Assembly (NCBI GenBank): GCA_019415525.1
Contig: DXZA01000067.1
Span: 124,001-188,000, forward strand
Source: Tyzzerella sp.
Lineage (GTDB): Bacteria; Bacillota; Clostridia; Lachnospirales; Anaerotignaceae
Direction of reading: 5' to 3'
Length of the DNA stretch: 64,000 nucleotides
Shown here: positions 1 to 8,151 of the stretch, one piece after another
How positions within the stretch are numbered: the stretch's first letter is position 1
Layout: each line of letters opens with the position of its first letter
Program-made: the position numbers and the translations under genes
Notes under the pieces: generated by a model
What the model saw: only the letters and a program-made list of their open reading frames with translations
Told to the model about the DNA's origin: nothing
Database searches by the model: none

Positions 1-188
1 GCATTTATATGCTTTGCAAAAGTTGATTTACCAGAACCATTATGACCAAGTACTGCTACAAACTCACCTTTTTTAATAGAAATATCTACATTTTTAAGAG
101 CAAGAAAACTTTCTTCTTTAGTTCCTTCCTCAGTATCAATCATTCTTTTATATTCATAGGTTAAACCTTTTGCTTTAACCATATCCAT
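1..188 (-). CDS. ecfA1: Energy-coupling factor transporter ATPase EcfA1, N-terminal part (cut by window edge)
   Basis: The first 62 codons of an ABC ATPase are visible and the rest lies beyond base 1. The start reads MDMVKAKGLTYEYKR and the Walker A motif GHNGSGKST is at residues 48-56. An AGGCGG ribosome binding site precedes the ATG at 188. EcfA1 is one of the two ATPases of the ECF vitamin/metal uptake transporter. In Firmicutes ecfA1-ecfA2-ecfT commonly follows rplQ, and that position is the main reason for choosing EcfA1 over another ABC ATPase. Here a small membrane gene and two terminators separate it from rplQ, so it probably has its own promoter. Confidence 0.85.
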   Translation of the reverse strand, partial: MDMVKAKGLTYEYKRMIDTEEGTKEESFLALKNVDISIKKGEFVAVLGHNGSGKSTFAKHIN

Positions 189-258
189 TAGCTTCACCGC
201 CTGAAAATATTAAGTCTATGGCATTTAAAAAAATGCTCACAGCTAGTGAAATAATAAT

Positions 259-304
259 TTAAAAAAGGTGAAATGTCAATATTTTTTACTGACAAATCAC
301 CTTC
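259..304 (-). terminator. Rho-independent terminator after the small membrane protein gene
   Basis: On the minus strand AAGGTGA pairs with TCACCTT, and TGTCA pairs with TGACA above a 2-nt internal loop. The stem is followed by a run of T. It lies 6 nt beyond the stop codon of the 99-aa gene. Confidence 0.75.
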
Positions 305-309
305 ATATA

Positions 310-609
310 TCATTTATTGGAGTATTTTTTATGCATATATTTACCATATGAAAATATAGCAGCAGCCACAACTATATAACATATAAGCCCTTGTGTACCA
401 AGAAGTATACCATAAGAATTTAAATATCCCATAGCAATTATAAAAACACCTACACCAACAATCATTATTCCTGTTTTAAAAGAATATTCTTTTCTATATT
501 GTGGTGGTATTTTTTCAACAGTACTTTTTGATAAAAAATACTTATCACTTTTCATACATACTATACCTTCAATAATAATTAATATTCCAAATATTAAAGA
601 TGTACTCAT
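310..609 (-). CDS. Small three-helix membrane protein, function unknown
   Basis: A 99-residue protein with three hydrophobic segments at about residues 4-20, 46-63 and 70-87, and a basic C-terminal end (KKYSNK). The ATG at 609 is chosen because an AGGAG sits 8 nt upstream; a longer frame reaching 696 has no ribosome binding site and would run into the rplQ terminator. Between helices 1 and 2 is a polar stretch with YRKEYSFK. The architecture resembles small integral membrane proteins of the DUF3784 type, but this is not established. It lies between rplQ and ecfA1 and has its own terminator, so it is probably transcribed separately. Confidence 0.7.
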   Translation of the reverse strand: MSTSLIFGILIIIEGIVCMKSDKYFLSKSTVEKIPPQYRKEYSFKTGIMIVGVGVFIIAMGYLNSYGILLGTQGLICYIVVAAAIFSYGKYMHKKYSNK

Positions 610-657
610 AAACTCACTCCTGTCAGAAGATAATATGTGTTTAATATATTTATGATA

Positions 658-685
658 ACAAAAAAGCGGTGGAAAATCCACCGCT
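658..685 (-). terminator. Terminator of the S10-spc-alpha operon
   Basis: A perfect 9-bp stem (AGCGGTGGA / TCCACCGCT) with an AAA/TTT loop is followed on the minus strand by TTTTTT. It sits about 40 bp after the rplQ stop codon and ends the long ribosomal transcript. Confidence 0.9.
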
Positions 686-725
686 AATATCTTCACAACA
701 CAAAATTAAATTATATATGAATTAA

Positions 726-1268
726 TTATACTAATTCAATAATTACTTCTGGAGCACCGTCACCTTTACGAGGTCCGATTTTGATGATTCTTGTGTAACC
801 ACCTTTACGGTCAACGTATTTTGGAGCGATTTCATCGAAAAGTTTAGCACACATATCTACTTTCTTTGTGAGCTTTCTAACTTTCTTTCCATCAGCAGGA
901 ACTTCTGTTACAGGGTAAAGAACGCTTAACATTTTACGTCTAGCGTTTAAACGACTTGGGTTGTCTTTTTTGATTGTTTTCTTAACTTCATCAAAAACTG
1001 TAACTTTTTTGCCGTTTACTGTTTCTTTAACTCTCTTACCGTTAGCATCTTTTTTAGCAACTTTAGCTGTTACTTCAACTTCTGTAAAGTTGTCTTTTTC
1101 TTTAACTGCAAGAGTGATGAGCTTTTCAGCAAGTCTTCTTACTTCTTTAGCTCTTGTCTCTGTTGTTTTAATTTTTCCATGATATAAAAGATTAGTTACC
1201 TGGTTTCTTAAGAGAGCTTTTCTCTGTGCTGCTGTTTTACCAAGTTTTCTGTATCCTGAACCTGTCAT
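726..1268 (-). CDS. rplQ: 50S ribosomal protein L17, with internal insertion
   Basis: L17 sits near the peptide exit tunnel of the large subunit. The N-terminal block (GYRKLGKTAAQRKALLRN) and the C-terminal block (GGYTRIIKIGPRKGDGAPEV) are typical. At 180 residues it is clearly longer than the roughly 115-130 of most bacteria. The extra length is a lysine-rich insertion at about residues 60-95 and a smaller one near residues 120-135. It is the last gene of the operon, directly after rpoA and followed by the terminator at 658-685. The start at 1268 has a GGAGG a few bases upstream. Confidence 0.97.
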   Translation of the reverse strand: MTGSGYRKLGKTAAQRKALLRNQVTNLLYHGKIKTTETRAKEVRRLAEKLITLAVKEKDNFTEVEVTAKVAKKDANGKRVKETVNGKKVTVFDEVKKTIKKDNPSRLNARRKMLSVLYPVTEVPADGKKVRKLTKKVDMCAKLFDEIAPKYVDRKGGYTRIIKIGPRKGDGAPEVIIELV

Positions 1269-1373
1269 TATTACAAATCCTCCTTGTAATCCTCTACAGG
1301 GCTTATTGTAGGGTAATAACTCTTCGGTCTTACATTACTCTGCACCCTGCACAACTATAATTAACAATAAAAA

Positions 1374-2327
1374 TTATTCATCGCCTGGTCTTAAAGCAAG
1401 GCCAAGGTCAGCCATTTTGTTTAAAACTTCCTCAAGGGATTTACGTCCAAGGTTACGAACTTTCATCATTTCCTCTTCAGTTTTGTTTGCAAGGTCTTCA
1501 ACAGTGTTGATGCCTGCACGTTTTAAACAGTTATATGAACGAACAGAAAGGTCAAGTTCTTCAATGCTCATTTCAAGCACTTTTTCTTTCTTACCTTCTT
1601 CTTTTTCGACCATTATTTCAGTATTCTTTGCAGTATCTGATAAATCGACGAAAAGATTTAAATGTTCGTTAAGAATTCTTGCTCCAAGGCTTACAGCATC
1701 ATCAGGAGCAATAGTTCCGTTTGTCCATACCTCAAGTGTCAATTTGTCGTAGTCAGTAATCTGGCCTACACGTGTATTTTCAACAAGGAAGTTAACTCTT
1801 GTTATAGGAGTGAATATAGAGTCAACAGGAAGCATTCCTATTGGCTGGTCATCTTTTTTGTTCTTATCGGCACCGATATAACCTCTGCCTTTCTGAACAG
1901 TAATCTCCATATAAAGCTTGCTGTTAGGGCCACCGCTTAAAGTAGCGATATGGTGGTCTGGATTTAAAATCTCAATATCACCATCTGCTTTAATATCAGA
2001 ACCTTTAACTTCGCCTTCGCCTTCCATGTCAATATAAACGATTTTAGGCTCATTACTTTCACTAGTGTTTTTAATGGCAAGTCCTTTAAGGTTAAGAATG
2101 ATTTCTGTAACATCTTCCTTAACACCTGGAATTACTGAAAATTCATGAACTACACCATCAATTTTAACGTTACTTACAGCCGCACCTGGTAAAGATGAAA
2201 GAAGTATTCTTCTTAAAGAGTTACCAAGTGTAGTTGCGTATCCTCTTTCAAGAGGAGATACGATAAAACGACCATAAGAGCCGTTTATCTCGTCAATTTC
2301 AATACGAGGTTTCTCAAACTCAATCAC
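1374..2327 (-). CDS. rpoA: DNA-directed RNA polymerase subunit alpha
   Basis: A 317-residue alpha subunit. Residues 1 to about 230 form the assembly domain (SLRRILLSSLPGAAV near the N-terminus). Residues from about 250 to 312 form the C-terminal domain that contacts UP elements and regulators (RSYNCLKRAGINTVEDL). The start is GTG at 2327 with GGGAGG upstream. It scaffolds beta and beta-prime, which are encoded 20 kb away in this window. The gene lies between rpsD and rplQ, the normal alpha-operon order. Confidence 0.98.
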   Translation of the reverse strand: MIEFEKPRIEIDEINGSYGRFIVSPLERGYATTLGNSLRRILLSSLPGAAVSNVKIDGVVHEFSVIPGVKEDVTEIILNLKGLAIKNTSESNEPKIVYIDMEGEGEVKGSDIKADGDIEILNPDHHIATLSGGPNSKLYMEITVQKGRGYIGADKNKKDDQPIGMLPVDSIFTPITRVNFLVENTRVGQITDYDKLTLEVWTNGTIAPDDAVSLGARILNEHLNLFVDLSDTAKNTEIMVEKEEGKKEKVLEMSIEELDLSVRSYNCLKRAGINTVEDLANKTEEEMMKVRNLGRKSLEEVLNKMADLGLALRPGDE

Positions 2328-2365
2328 TTATCTTAAACCTCCCTTTGGATAATAAAGTGAGACTA

Positions 2366-2405
2366 TGAAAATCGTAGGGAACGACAAAATAAACCGTTCC
2401 CTGCG
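2366..2405 (-). other. Hairpin in the rpsD-rpoA spacer, possible attenuator or processing site
   Basis: On the minus strand an 11-bp stem (CGCAGGGAACG with CGTTCCCTACG, one G-T pair) encloses an 11-nt loop and is followed by ATTTTCATAG. The T-run is too weak for a strong terminator. It is the only sizeable gap (136 bp) in the alpha operon and may adjust rpoA expression relative to the upstream ribosomal genes. Confidence 0.45.
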
Positions 2406-2463
2406 TTTACTACAAAATATATTATACACCATTTTGGCCTTTCGGCAAGTCTCAAATTTAAAA

Positions 2464-3066
2464 TTATTTTGAGTACAACTCAACGATGAGTGTTTCTTCC
2501 ACAGGAACATCAATCTGTTCTCTCTGTGGTTTTGACATTACAGTTCCTTTTAAACCTTCGTGGTCAGCCTGTAACCATTCAGGAACGATTCTTGAATCTG
2601 TTACTTCAAGAATGTCTTTGTATCTCTGCATGTCTTTGTATTTTTCTTTAACTTCGATAACATCTCCAACTTTTACAGCGTATGATGGGATGTCAACTGG
2701 TTTACCATTTACTAATACGTGTTTGTGGCGAACAATCTGTCTAGATTCTTTTCTTGTTCTACCATATCCAAGTCTGAACATTACGTTATCAAGACGCATC
2801 TCTAATAACATAAGTAAGTTTTCACCAGGGATACCTTCTTTTTTAGCTATTTTTTCAGCTTTAGCATAGTATCCTCTGAACTGTTTTTCAAGTACACCGT
2901 AGATGAATTTTGCTTTCTGTTTTTCTCTTAACTGAAGTCCGTACTCGCTCATTTTCTTTCCGGCTCTAAGTGACTGTTTTTTTGATTTTTTGTCAATTCC
3001 TAAGTAGATTGGGTCAAGGTCAAGTGATCTACATCTCTTAAGAACTGGAACTCTATCTCTTGCCAT
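2464..3066 (-). CDS. rpsD: 30S ribosomal protein S4
   Basis: A primary 16S-binding protein of 200 residues, normal length for Firmicutes. The S4 RNA-binding domain runs from about residue 90 to 155 (RLDNVMFRLGYGRTRKESRQ). No zinc-cysteine cluster is seen near the N-terminus, as in the cysteine-free S4 form. The ATG at 3066 has a good AGGAGG. It follows rpsK in the alpha operon; S4 often regulates its own operon, and the hairpin downstream could be part of that, which is only inference. Confidence 0.97.
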   Translation of the reverse strand: MARDRVPVLKRCRSLDLDPIYLGIDKKSKKQSLRAGKKMSEYGLQLREKQKAKFIYGVLEKQFRGYYAKAEKIAKKEGIPGENLLMLLEMRLDNVMFRLGYGRTRKESRQIVRHKHVLVNGKPVDIPSYAVKVGDVIEVKEKYKDMQRYKDILEVTDSRIVPEWLQADHEGLKGTVMSKPQREQIDVPVEETLIVELYSK

Positions 3067-3088
3067 TTATTAAGCACCTCCTATTAGA

Positions 3089-3490
3089 TTAGACTCTTCT
3101 GCGTTTTGGTGGTCTACAGCCGTTGTGTGGTACAGGTGTTACGTCTTTGATAAGTGTTACTTCAAGACCAGCTGCCTGTAAAGCACGGATAGCTGCTTCA
3201 CGTCCTGAACCAGGACCTTTAACGAAAACTTCAACTGTCTTTAAACCATAATCTGAAGCTGCTTTAGCTGCTGTATCAGCTGCCATCTGAGCTGCGTATG
3301 GAGTAGATTTTCTTGAGCCTCTAAAACCTAACTGTCCGGCACTTGCCCATGAAAGAGCGTTTCCTGCTGCGTCAGTAATTGTTACTATTGTATTGTTAAA
3401 TGTGGACTGGATATGAGCCTGACCACGTTCTACACGTCTTTTGTCACGGCGTCTACGGCTAGACGCTTTTTTAACAGCTTTCTTTGCCAT
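3089..3490 (-). CDS. rpsK: 30S ribosomal protein S11
   Basis: S11 lines the platform of the small subunit near the mRNA path. The 133-residue product shows the family blocks STFNNTIVTITDAAGNALSW and the basic tail PVPHNGCRPPKRRRV. It lies 20 bp after rpsM and 22 bp before rpsD, in the conserved rpsM-rpsK-rpsD order. Confidence 0.98.
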   Translation of the reverse strand: MAKKAVKKASSRRRRDKRRVERGQAHIQSTFNNTIVTITDAAGNALSWASAGQLGFRGSRKSTPYAAQMAADTAAKAASDYGLKTVEVFVKGPGSGREAAIRALQAAGLEVTLIKDVTPVPHNGCRPPKRRRV

Positions 3491-3510
3491 TATTCAAACC
3501 TCCCTATTTA

Positions 3511-3879
3511 TTATTTCTTCTTGTTAGCTACTGTTTTTCTAGGACCTTTTCTTGTTCTAGCGTTTGTCTTTGTCTTCTGTCCTCTTACAGGAAGACCTTT
3601 TCTATGACGGATTCCACGGTAGCAACCGATTTCCATAAGGCGTTTGATGTTAAGAGCTATTTCTCTTCTTAAATCACCTTCAACTGTCTGTGAACGGTCG
3701 ATAACTTCACGAATTTTAGCAACTTCGTCATCTGTTAAATCTCTTACTCTAGTATCAGGGTTTACGCCAGCTTCTTTAAGAATTCTAACTGCGCTTGAAT
3801 GACCGATACCATATACATAAGTAAGACCTATCTCTATACGTTTCTCTCTTGGTAAGTCTACACCAGCAATACGTGCCAT
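3511..3879 (-). CDS. rpsM: 30S ribosomal protein S13
   Basis: S13 sits in the head of the small subunit and contacts tRNA and bridge B1. The 122-residue product starts MARIAGVDLPREKRIEIGLT and ends in the basic tail GQKTKTNARTRKGPRK that reaches the P site. The ATG at 3879 has AGGAGG upstream. A leader of about 210 bp with several short inverted repeats separates it from rpmJ; no gene was recognised there. Confidence 0.98.
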   Translation of the reverse strand: MARIAGVDLPREKRIEIGLTYVYGIGHSSAVRILKEAGVNPDTRVRDLTDDEVAKIREVIDRSQTVEGDLRREIALNIKRLMEIGCYRGIRHRKGLPVRGQKTKTNARTRKGPRKTVANKKK

Positions 3880-4090
3880 GTATATTTACACCTCCTGAAT
3901 TATTCAAACTTTATATTATCTATCTAAAAAACATTGCCCATCGGGTATACAAACAGACTGCACAGACCGTCAGCCTGTGTGCGGAGTCCGCTTTTAACTA
4001 TATACTCCTCCCGGCGGTTGACGGATTTATCGATGATTTGTGGAGGCACCTGACCTCCTTCATAACCATATATAATAAACCGCAGATTTA

Positions 4091-4204
4091 TCAGCCTTGT
4101 TTCTGTTTATGTTTTGGATTTTCACAAATGACCATTACACGACCTTTTCTTTTGATAATTCTGCATTTTTCACACATTGGTTTTACAGATGGTCTAACCT
4201 TCAT
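4091..4204 (-). CDS. rpmJ: 50S ribosomal protein L36
   Basis: A 37-codon gene: the product begins MKVRPSVKPMCEKCRIIKRK and ends NPKHKQKQG. The C-x2-C...C-x4-H pattern (Cys11, Cys14, Cys27, His32) is the zinc-binding form of L36. The start at 4204 has an AGGAGCGATC-type site. It sits between infA and rpmJ's usual partner rpsM, the standard order. Confidence 0.97.
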   Translation of the reverse strand: MKVRPSVKPMCEKCRIIKRKGRVMVICENPKHKQKQG

Positions 4205-4231
4205 TGTGATCGCTCCTTTCTTAATGCCTAC

Positions 4232-4450
4232 TTATTTAGCTCTCCAGATGATTCTTCCTTTTGTAAGGTCATATGGAGACATTTCAACGAGTACCTTATC
4301 ACCAGGAAGAATTCTTATGAAATTCATACGAAGTTTTCCTGAGATATGTGCTAATATCTGATGCCCGTTTTCAAGTTCAACCTGAAACATGGCATTAGGT
4401 AATTTTTCTAATACGGTTCCTTCTACTTCTATAACATCGTCTTTTGACAA
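4232..4450 (-). CDS. infA: Translation initiation factor IF-1
   Basis: A 72-residue OB-fold protein beginning MSKDDVIEVEGTVLEKLPNA and ending RGRIIWRAK, full length for IF-1. It binds the A site of the 30S subunit during initiation. The start codon is TTG at 4450, preceded by AGGAGG at about 10 nt. It lies between the KOW protein gene and rpmJ. Confidence 0.97.
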   Translation of the reverse strand: MSKDDVIEVEGTVLEKLPNAMFQVELENGHQILAHISGKLRMNFIRILPGDKVLVEMSPYDLTKGRIIWRAK

Positions 4451-4478
4451 GGCCTAGAACCTCCTTAAATGTGTTACA

Positions 4479-4742
4479 TCAATTATTAATATATTTCTTT
4501 AAAGCTTTTACTATGTCAGCATTAAGAATTTGACTTCTGTTTTCAAGTCTTTCTTTAAGCTCTGTATCAACATAGTTAGTTTTCTGAACGTGCTTTATTT
4601 TTTTTCTTTTTGGCTTTTCAAGTGTTCTTCTTTTGCCGTCAGCAATATATAAATATTCCTCTTCAAGAGCAATAACTACGAAAGCACCACCCTTGTCATG
4701 ACCGCTTTTAGAAAACACAATCTGTCCTGCTGTAAATTCCAT
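4479..4742 (-). CDS. KOW-domain RNA-binding protein (L14e-like)
   Basis: An 87-residue basic protein. The KOW-like segment near the N-terminus reads AGQIVFSKSGHDKGGAFVV and is followed by a lysine-rich stretch (KPKRKKIKHVQK). The start at 4742 is chosen because the domain begins there and GTGGTG precedes it; an in-frame extension upstream would overlap map by about 26 bp and has no clear ribosome binding site. Such proteins sit between map and infA in many clostridia. A ribosome- or RNA-associated role is inferred from this context and from similarity to L14e; no precise function is established. Confidence 0.85.
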   Translation of the reverse strand: MEFTAGQIVFSKSGHDKGGAFVVIALEEEYLYIADGKRRTLEKPKRKKIKHVQKTNYVDTELKERLENRSQILNADIVKALKKYINN

Positions 4743-4773
4743 ATGGATATCACCACAACTTTTCATCAAAGTT

Positions 4774-5520
4774 TTATAAAGTAAGCAGTTCAGGCTCACC
4801 GTCAGTTATAAGAACAGTATTTTCATAATGGGCAGCCCATAAACCATCTTTTGTAACAACTGTCCAATCATCATCAAGAACATTTACCTTATATGTTCCC
4901 ATATTAACCATAGGCTCTATTGCAAGAACCATACCTTTTGCAAGTTTTGGCCCTCTTCCAGTAGTCTTATAGTTATAAACAGCTGGGTCTTCGTGAAGAT
5001 TTTTTCCTATTCCGTGACCAACATAATCACGTACAACAGAAAAACCATTATCTTCAACATATTTTTGTATTGCAGCACCGATTTCATTAAGATGGCAACC
5101 AGCTTTTGCAAACTTTATGCCTTCAAAAAAACTTTGCTTTGTAACATCAATAAGCTTCTGTGCCTCTGGTGAGATTTTACCCACAGGATATGTTCTTGCA
5201 CAGTCTCCGTGGAAACCGTCAATATATGAACCCATATCTATGCTTATAATGTCACCTTCTTTTAATATTCTTGAACCTGGTATTCCATGAATTACTTCTT
5301 CATTAACAGAAGCACATATTGAACCAGGGAAGCCTGCATATCCTTTAAAAGAAGGAACTGCACCACAGCTTCTTATATAGTCTTCAGCTATTTTGTCAAG
5401 ATGTTTTGTTGACACACCAGGTTTTACTTCCTCAGCTAATATTTTATCCAACTCAGCAAGTATTTTACCGGCTTTACGCATTTTTTCTATCTGTTCCTGT
5501 GTTTTTATTGTTATAGCCAT
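4774..5520 (-). CDS. map: Type I methionine aminopeptidase
   Basis: It removes the N-terminal methionine from nascent proteins. The 248-residue product has the full dimetal ligand set: Asp95, Asp106, His169 (in GHGIG), Glu202 (in IEPM) and Glu233 (in YENT), with His79 in the substrate pocket. No N-terminal zinc extension is present, so it is type Ia. The start is 2 nt after the adk stop codon, in the conserved secY-adk-map-infA arrangement. Confidence 0.97.
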   Translation of the reverse strand: MAITIKTQEQIEKMRKAGKILAELDKILAEEVKPGVSTKHLDKIAEDYIRSCGAVPSFKGYAGFPGSICASVNEEVIHGIPGSRILKEGDIISIDMGSYIDGFHGDCARTYPVGKISPEAQKLIDVTKQSFFEGIKFAKAGCHLNEIGAAIQKYVEDNGFSVVRDYVGHGIGKNLHEDPAVYNYKTTGRGPKLAKGMVLAIEPMVNMGTYKVNVLDDDWTVVTKDGLWAAHYENTVLITDGEPELLTL

Positions 5521-5522
5521 TT

Positions 5523-6161
5523 TTAAGCCTTCTCTCCTAACTCTGAGATGATAGCTTTAGTAACTTCATCAATCTCTAAGAGTCCATTTACTTCAAAAAG
5601 AAGATTCTGCTTTTTATAATAATCTACTAAAGGTTCAGACTGACTATGGAAAGTTTCAAGTCTTGCTTTACCAGCTTCCACAGTATCGTCTTTTCTCTGT
5701 GTAAGTTTCTCACCACAGGCATCACATATTCCTGCAACTTTTGAAGGAAGAGAAATTTTATTATAAGTAGCTCCACATTTAGGGCATGTTTCTCTTGCTG
5801 TAAGTCTATTAAGTATAACATCATCTGGAGCAGTTATATAAATTGCTCTGTCAATGTGTCCAATAGCTTCATCAAGCTTTTCTGCCTGTACAATAGTACG
5901 TGGAAAGCCATCAAAAATATAACCGTTTTTACAATCATCTTTTTTGATACGTTCCTTTACGATTTCAAGAATAAGTTCATCAGAAACAAGTCCTCCTGAT
6001 GCCATAACGTGCTGTATTTTCTCACCGAGTTCAGTTCCTCTGCTTATTTCATCTCTAAGCATATCGCCTGTTGATATATGTGCTATATTGTAGTACTCTA
6101 TAAGTCTTTTTGCTTGTGTCCCTTTACCAGCGGCAGGAGCACCAATAAGAACTAATTTCAT
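5523..6161 (-). CDS. adk: Adenylate kinase, zinc-lid form
   Basis: It interconverts ATP + AMP and 2 ADP. The 212-residue product has the P-loop GAPAAGKGT at residues 7-15 and the AMP site TGDMLR at 31-36. The long lid carries four cysteines (126, 129, 146, 149) that form a structural zinc site, typical of Gram-positive enzymes. Length is normal. The gene follows secY after a 69-bp spacer containing a perfect hairpin. Confidence 0.98.
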   Translation of the reverse strand: MKLVLIGAPAAGKGTQAKRLIEYYNIAHISTGDMLRDEISRGTELGEKIQHVMASGGLVSDELILEIVKERIKKDDCKNGYIFDGFPRTIVQAEKLDEAIGHIDRAIYITAPDDVILNRLTARETCPKCGATYNKISLPSKVAGICDACGEKLTQRKDDTVEAGKARLETFHSQSEPLVDYYKKQNLLFEVNGLLEIDEVTKAIISELGEKA

Positions 6162-6198
6162 AATACAAAGCCCCTCCTTACTTACAACTAATCCCCTA

Positions 6199-6217
6199 GG
6201 GAATGCTTGGCATTCCC
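6199..6217 (-). other. Hairpin in the secY-adk spacer
   Basis: A perfect 8-bp stem GGGAATGC / GCATTCCC with a 3-nt loop, 13 bp after secY. No T-run follows, so it is not a typical terminator. It may stabilise or be a processing point in the mRNA between the secY and adk cistrons. Confidence 0.5.
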
Positions 6218-6230
6218 CAAAGGATTTTTA

Positions 6231-7493
6231 TTAATTATTTAAAAAACCTTTGTAGTGTCTCATAAGCAACTGAGATTCCAAAGCCTTAACAAGGTCAAGA
6301 CATACACCAACAACGATTATAAGTGTTGTACCTCCAAAACCTACGTTCATATTAAATATCCACTGTAAAAGTATAGGTACCATTGCTATTAAAGCATAAC
6401 ATATAGCTCCTACAAATGTGATACGGCTTACTGTCTTTGTAATATAGTTGCTTGTTGGCTGTCCTGGTCTAATACCAGGAATGAAACCACCATTTTTCTT
6501 CATGTTCGCTGCAATCTCATTTGGATTTATAACAATTGAAGCATAGAAATATGTGAAGAAAAGTATAAGTAAAATATATAATACAAATCCCACAGGATGA
6601 GTCATTCTAAGGACTTCAATAACCTTCTGGAAAGTACCTGAAGGTGTTATAAAGTTTCCAATTGTTTCAGGGAACTGAAGTAATGAAATTGCAAAGATGA
6701 TAGATATAACACCTGAAGTATTAACTTTTATAGGCATAAAAGTACTTCTACCGCCTACACTTCTTCTACCCACCATTTTTGATGAATATTGAACAGGAAT
6801 TCTTCTTTCACCATTGTTTGCAATTACTATAAATACAATTACTGCAAGTAATATTAATATTAATCCTACTATTTTAAGGATACCTTTAACATCTCCACCA
6901 CTTGCATAATAGTAGAGTGTTGAAACACCAAGAGGAAGATTTGAAACGATATTTATGAAGATAATCATAGAAGAACCATTTCCAATACCTTTTGATGTAA
7001 TTTGTTCTGCGAGCCACATTACAAATGTAGTCCCACATATTAATGATAACACAGCTATTACATATATCCAAGCACTTTGTGTAATGAACATACTTTTATA
7101 GCTTAATGTTAAACCTATACCCTGAATGGCAGCAAGTAAAACAGTAATGTTTCTTGTATAGGCTTGGATTTTTCTACGACCGTCCTCGCCTTCCTTGCCA
7201 ATCTGGTCAAGTTTTGGTATTGCTACACGTAAAAGCTGCATAATGATTGATGATGTAATGTATGGACCAATACCCATAGCCATTATAGACCATCTTGAAT
7301 TTGCTCCACCAGCAATTATATTATATAAAGTACCAGTTGAAGCTGATTCTCTAGCAGCTTTGACAGCCATAACATCAATTCCCGGAATAGCTATATGGGA
7401 ACCAAGTCTGACTATTGCAAGTATCATCAAGGTATAAAGCATTTTCATTCTAATGTCTTTAACCTTCCATGCATTCTTGAATACGGTAAACAA
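6231..7493 (-). CDS. secY: Protein translocase subunit SecY
   Basis: The channel-forming subunit of the Sec translocon. The 420-residue product has about ten hydrophobic segments. The plug and pore region reads RLGSHIAIPGIDV near residues 28-40, and the second half contains GIRPGQPTSNYI. The start is TTG at 7493, immediately beside the rplO stop codon, with AGAGGTGA 5 nt upstream, so translation is probably coupled to rplO. Order rplO-secY-adk-map is conserved. Confidence 0.97.
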   Translation of the reverse strand: MFTVFKNAWKVKDIRMKMLYTLMILAIVRLGSHIAIPGIDVMAVKAARESASTGTLYNIIAGGANSRWSIMAMGIGPYITSSIIMQLLRVAIPKLDQIGKEGEDGRRKIQAYTRNITVLLAAIQGIGLTLSYKSMFITQSAWIYVIAVLSLICGTTFVMWLAEQITSKGIGNGSSMIIFINIVSNLPLGVSTLYYYASGGDVKGILKIVGLILILLAVIVFIVIANNGERRIPVQYSSKMVGRRSVGGRSTFMPIKVNTSGVISIIFAISLLQFPETIGNFITPSGTFQKVIEVLRMTHPVGFVLYILLILFFTYFYASIVINPNEIAANMKKNGGFIPGIRPGQPTSNYITKTVSRITFVGAICYALIAMVPILLQWIFNMNVGFGGTTLIIVVGVCLDLVKALESQLLMRHYKGFLNN

Positions 7494-7934
7494 TTAGATC
7501 ACCTCTGCTTTTCCTCCTGCAGCTTCAATTTTCTCTGCAGCGGATTTGCTAAAGTGGTTTACTCTTACTGTTAACTTTCTTTCGATTTCTCCTACACCGA
7601 GAATTTTAACGCCATCTTTTGGATTGCTAACAAGTCCAGCAGCTTTTAAAGCGTCTATATCTACAACAGCACCATCTTCAAACATGTTTAAGTAATGTAA
7701 GTTGATACCGATAATTTCTTTAGAGTTTCTACATTTGAAGCCTCTCTTAGGAAGTCTTCTGTAAAGTGGCATCTGTCCGCCTTCAAATCCGTTCTTTCCG
7801 CCGCTTCCTGAACGAGCTCCCTGTCCTTTATGTCCTCTACCGGCTGTTTTACCATTACCTGAAGCGTGGCCTCTACCTCTTCTCCAAGCTTTAGCGTTTG
7901 AGCCTTCAGCAGGTCTTAATTCGCTTAAGTTCAT
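7494..7934 (-). CDS. rplO: 50S ribosomal protein L15
   Basis: L15 is a late assembly protein of the large subunit. The 146-residue product starts MNLSELRPAEGSNAKAWRRG and has the glycine/arginine-rich N-terminal extension (GRGHKGQGARSGSGGKNGF) that threads into 23S rRNA. Its stop codon directly abuts the TTG start of secY. Confidence 0.97.
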   Translation of the reverse strand: MNLSELRPAEGSNAKAWRRGRGHASGNGKTAGRGHKGQGARSGSGGKNGFEGGQMPLYRRLPKRGFKCRNSKEIIGINLHYLNMFEDGAVVDIDALKAAGLVSNPKDGVKILGVGEIERKLTVRVNHFSKSAAEKIEAAGGKAEVI

Positions 7935-7957
7935 TTTGGCACCTCCTTAATTTATAA

Positions 7958-8137
7958 TTAAATTTCTTCTACCTTTACAAGGTGGCTTACTTTAGCTATC
8001 ATACCTCTGATAGCAGCATTATCTTTCTGAATAACAGAGCTCTGTGTCTTTTTAAGACCTAAAGCCTGAACGATTTTTTTGTGATTTGGCTTAGCACCAA
8101 TTGTTGATTTAGCTAATGTGATTTTTAAATCTGCCAT
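7958..8137 (-). CDS. rpmD: 50S ribosomal protein L30
   Basis: A 59-residue protein read directly from the sequence. It begins MADLKITLAKSTIGAKPNHK and contains KTQSSVIQKDNAAIRGMI, both typical for bacterial L30. It lies 14 bp after rpsE and 23 bp before rplO, the normal spc-operon place, with a GGAGGG ribosome binding site. Confidence 0.97.
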   Translation of the reverse strand: MADLKITLAKSTIGAKPNHKKIVQALGLKKTQSSVIQKDNAAIRGMIAKVSHLVKVEEI

Positions 8138-8151
8138 TTATTTTACCCTCC

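Noticed and set aside
2328..2513. 61-codon minus-strand ORF between rpoA and rpsD
   Set aside because: It overlaps the end of rpsD in another frame and has no ribosome binding site; the gap holds only a hairpin.
3900..4090. A 21-codon ORF (about 4064 down to 3999, minus strand) in the spacer before rpsM
   Set aside because: There is no well-spaced ribosome binding site before its ATG, no family, and no terminator after it that would suggest a leader peptide.
3849..4361. 170-codon plus-strand ORF across rpmJ and infA
   Set aside because: It is antisense to two sure genes (rpmJ, infA) and the rpsM leader, with no ribosome binding site or family resemblance.
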